Source: Prinia subflava
Taxonomy: Eukaryota; Chordata; Aves; Passeriformes; Cisticolidae
Assembly (NCBI RefSeq): GCF_021018805.1
Contig: NC_086283.1
Coordinates: 18,690,162-18,754,161 of the forward strand
Direction of reading: 5' to 3'
DNA length: 64,000 nucleotides
The notes under the pieces were generated by a model. The model did no database searches. It saw only the letters and a program-made list of their open reading frames with translations, and was not told where the DNA came from. Within the stretch, counting starts at the first letter, position 1. Each line of letters opens with the position of its first letter. Both the position numbers and the translations under genes were made by a program. Shown one piece after another: positions 60,273-64,000 of the stretch.

Positions 60273-62892
60273 TTAATTTAAAAGAATTAAAAATATATAA
60301 TCTAAAAGTAACAGGCTATGAGTTAAAGTGCTGCACAAATCAAAACTTCTTAGAAACATAAGAATATCTGTATTGTTGGATTTATAATTACAGAATTTGT
60401 ACCTTATGATAAAATGAATTTTTAGAATCTCTCCATAGCTCATAGTTGGCTTTCCAGTTACTCCCAGCACACCCATATTAAATATAGTGATTACTGTCAA
60501 CTTTGTTTAAAATAGAAAATATATTTAAAATAAAAAACAATTAAAAATAACAGCAATAAACAAAACCAGAAACAAAATTACAGAAAATTAACTAACCAAC
60601 CAGATAATGTCAGAAGAAAATAAAATGTAGGAACTTTTGGCTTTTTGGTAATAAAGTAACAATGATTATCGCAGGCATCTTTTCTTAATTTTCTAACAAA
60701 TTCAGGCACCAATTTTCTGCACCAATTTCTCTCTTTCATACTTAAACACCCTTTGATGTTATTTCAATTCACCATAAATGGAAGGGCTTACCCTGGGCTT
60801 TGATAAAAAACATGGAAGATTTCAATGGACAAAAGATTTCAAACATTAGCAAAAGACATGATTTTGTTCAAATTTAGTCCTTGAGAGCCATTTGAAACAC
60901 AAGAGTACTGAAATTCATTATTTTATTGAAAAGTGATCAATTAAATAGGTGTAAGTAAAAATACAACTCTGTGTTTATAGAAAATTAAATTTAAGGTGTA
61001 GCTTTATTTCCTTTCCTAGACTTAACTGTGCATCACCACCCTCTGAACTGTGAACTAGGAGTGGGATATTTATCCAGCCAAATGCTGCAGAGGCAAACTT
61101 GAGCCCATCGTTTGACAATCACAACATAAACTACCTCAGATCAGGGTTCAGACCTTACATTTGAGGGGTCTGAACACAAGGCTGCCAGTGCCTGCTCACA
61201 CATTTATGGAGAGATCCAAATTAGGATGGGTTCTAATGGTTTTGCTGAACTATTTCGTCTGCATTAAGGGAAAAGAGCCATTCCATTGTAGAAAGTGCCT
61301 TTCCATATTTATGTATCGATGTTAATCTCTGCAGGATCATGCCAAAACATTATTGTTTAAAGAGCATGTGCACGGCTGGGAGCAGCTATTTACTTCCTGT
61401 GTATTTTGTGATGATCTTGTCAGTTCATCACTGAGTTCCTTGGGCATTTCCATCCAGGTGCACTCAAATTGCAGTCACTGCAAATTACATCCTTACCTTG
61501 GCAAAGCCTTCCTTCTGTACCAGCACAAGTGCTCCAGCTACCTAGAAAATTCACTCCACTGATTTTTTCATATTAAACAATACAAGCATTTAAGATATTA
61601 TTTATATCTCTTAGCAAGGGAGAGTAATGGGAGGAACACCCTGCATGACTGAATCCAGTTTCCTACTGGTGCAGTCAGGCATGTGAGAGGGATTGTAAAA
61701 TAAATTGATCAAACTACATCTCAAAAGCAGTTAGGATCTCTGTGTTGACTCTGCTGCCTTGGAATGCTGGAATGCTGCTTCAGAACAATACAGCCCTAGG
61801 AACTTTCATTTCACTTCAATTTATTCATGTACTCATTGACCTTCATTTGTCTCACTGCATTCAAGAGAATCATTGCAGTTCTTGCTTTATGGAATCCACC
61901 ATAGATGATTCTCCCTGAAAAACTTCAATATTTAGGTCTCTTGAATATCTCTTTCAAACTGTTTCCTCCTTCCTGTGTTGGAAAGTGTGATGAAGCAATG
62001 TGGGAATGGCAGGAACAGAAGGGTGTGTTTTAATTCCTTCTTATTGTTTGCTGCTGCAAATGCTATCAGAGTTCCCTCTCAAGTGTTAATATACAGAGCC
62101 CCTAAAAGCCATTGCTTTCAACAGGTGAGAAAATCACTTTTGGACTTAATTCAAAAGCCAAGTGTTTGTTAAGGAAACAAAACTTTGAGGTGCTGTTCCT
62201 CAGGATTTCTGTAAGGCTGGTAGTCCTTCATTAGCAAATGGTGTTGTGATCACAGGTAGGCTGATGCATCGCTGCTGACTGCAACCAAATTGATCTTGCT
62301 TAGGCCAGCATTTAATTTGGCTTTCTGCTGCAAAGGTCTAGGAACAGACTAGAGTGCTAATAATGTATCCACTAAATCTGTTCTTTATAGTTCAGTGGGG
62401 AGGTAGTTGACTACTTTACTGTGAGAAAGACTTGTACTTAAAAGTTAAAAAGGCAGTGATGGCTTTTAGGCCTCCCGTTTAAGTAAAATCCACCTCTTGA
62501 CATTTATTTGTTTTATGTTTTAACTTTATATGCTCTAGAAATAAAGGCTTATTAATATATACCTATATACAGAGAGAGTGACTTATCTAAGTATGTATTT
62601 TGTTCTCCTTTTAAAATAGAGTTGAAACTGAAAAGCCATGTGGCTTTTTAGAAACCTTGTTGGGTTTTTTTTAGAAAGTTTTGGAGCAGAATTACTCAGT
62701 GCTGCCTGTGCCTGATGCTGCCTTTATTAGAGTGACTATGAGGTTGTTTTTGGATCTCAGTAAAGATTATGGTGGTTGTTTTATCTTTATTACTAACTCA
62801 TGGAGTGCTATTTCAGTCACTGTCTTTGAGAATCATGCAGAAATCTGTGAATTTGGGGGGAGCCAAACTGAAGTTTTCTGTGTAAAACAAAG
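60273..62892. other. AT-rich unique non-coding sequence
   Basis: No supportable gene or repeat. Confidence 0.55.
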
Positions 62893-62980
62893 CTTTTTGT
62901 TTGTTTGTTTGCTGTTTGTTTTTTGTTGTTGTTGTTTTTTGTTGTGTGGGTTTTTTTTTTTGGTTTTTTTTTTTTTTTCC
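62893..62980. repeat. T/G-rich low-complexity array
   Basis: (TTTG)n, then (TTG)n, then long T runs with GGG and GG interruptions, ending in CCCC. Frames crossing it on either strand are artefacts. Confidence 0.85.
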
Positions 62981-64000
62981 CCAAGTGAGGGAAGAGCAAA
63001 AAATCTGTGAAGAGCAAAAATCTGCTCATGCTCCTATTGTGAAGAGCTGCTTGGATATATAAACATATTAAATGTCTTTCCAGATGGTCACTGCTTTCCT
63101 CTGCTATTTGCATGCTTTACTTTGATTTTCCTTCCCACAGCAGTGAAATAAGAGTGTGTAAAGGTCTGAGGCTGAGCATTTCCTCTTCATAAGAACCAGC
63201 TGAAGTGATGCAGCTCACAAAAGCAAAACAGGACAGGCGTTCACTGAAAGGGTTGTGTATCAGAAGGCTGGGGCTGCTTGTTGGTGATATTTACATATTG
63301 TTTATTTCATTTGCAGTCCTGGCTGCTTTGGCAGGGGGTATAAAACCTGCTCATGATCTGAAAGTCCAGCGACTTCCTTTCACCACACTTGACCAGGACA
63401 GATGGCTCCATATTTCTCTATTCCTTATTTTAGTCTCTGAATCAAACATAAATGTTGCTTTTTTAGCTCCTATGAGATCAGGTGAGAGAATTCAGGTTTT
63501 TCTTCTAAATAGGGACTTTATTTTTGTACATGGTTATAACAGCAGTGCTGGGCTTCCTTATTATATCCTACCTTATCTTTCCAAACACTGTTATTTTGAC
63601 TTCATCATTACCACTAAATGGCAACATTTACTAATGTAAACTTGAACAGGTCGTCAGTAGTGTTAAAGATATTTGATGAAATTATGTCATTCAGTCAAGT
63701 AAAAAAAAAAAGCTAATAGGATTGAAGTTATGTTTAATGTGCAAAACTGCAAATCCAATAACTTGATTTTTAAAATAAAAAAAAATCAGCTTTCCCTTTA
63801 CTGTTATAAAATTCTCAGAAGCTGGATTAAACTGACATTTTATGTACATGGTCTGTTCTGAATTACAGTTTTTCCACAGGTGGCAGAATTTCAAACCAAA
63901 TATGGAAGCAAATAGTCTCCCTCTCTACAGTCTTTATCCATATTTGTGACCAACATGTCATAAATCGGATTTTTTTGTGCTAAACTGCTCTTTCCTCTGC
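62981..64000. other. Unique sequence at the right edge
   Basis: A 144-codon plus-strand frame (63205-63639) starts with a basic stretch and has one hydrophobic segment at about residues 29-45. I recognise no family, and its codon use is AT-driven, so I do not call it a gene. Confidence 0.45.

Noticed and set aside
1..64000. CRISPR array, phage, operon or other prokaryotic system
   Set aside because: No spaced direct repeats of the right form, no dense coding, and avian repeats throughout; the window is vertebrate nuclear DNA.

Overview
The window looks like non-coding nuclear DNA from a bird, most likely a passerine. It is AT-rich, CpG-poor and full of microsatellites. I could not recognise a single protein-coding exon, rRNA, functional tRNA or CRISPR array on either strand. 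The taxonomic call rests on the interspersed repeats. One is a tRNA-Ile-headed SINE with a CR1 tail at 3001-3132, the architecture described in zebra finch as TguSINE1. There are also 5'-truncated CR1 LINE pieces (clear at 20665-20990 and 46050-46182, doubtful at 37710-37850 and 52040-52190). Finally there are two copies of one endogenous-retrovirus LTR family (1953-2413 and 26525-26971).

Layout. Positions 1-1950 are unremarkable apart from T tracts. Positions 1953-3132 hold an LTR, a GC-rich flank with a 30-bp duplication, and the SINE. Positions 3133-20660 are mostly unique sequence, with a CpG-retaining block at about 8440-9460 that could be a conserved regulatory element. Positions 20665-26971 hold a CR1 reverse-transcriptase remnant, a large T/G-rich array and the second LTR. 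Positions 29650-30060 hold a long (ATTTT)n array abutting a GC-rich block. On the minus strand this reads as a GC-rich body with an A-rich tail. Positions 32031-34170 hold a 59-bp minisatellite, a CpG-enriched block with a CTCF-like motif, and a compound microsatellite. Positions 34170-64000 are again mostly unique, with a 19-bp minisatellite between inverted repeats (42788-42909), a CR1 fragment carrying a perfect 14-bp hairpin (46111-46143), another CTCF-like motif (55236-55250), a 53-T homopolymer (57394-57446) and a second T/G array (62893-62980).

No genes can be said to work together here. The window is best read as intergenic sequence or the interior of a very long intron. The open reading frames present are short. 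The longest (187 codons, minus strand 21542-22105) and the next ones match no family I know; one of the longest is only the translation of a pentanucleotide microsatellite. A few short segments have good-looking splice signals on both sides and are listed as findings, not as features, because 64 kb of AT-rich DNA contains such matches by chance. I found no convincing sign of a previously undescribed biological system. The most useful leads are the retroposon-like block at 29650-30060, the LTR pair with a shared promoter module, the inverted-repeat structures at 42788-42909 and 46111-46143, and the CpG-retaining blocks.
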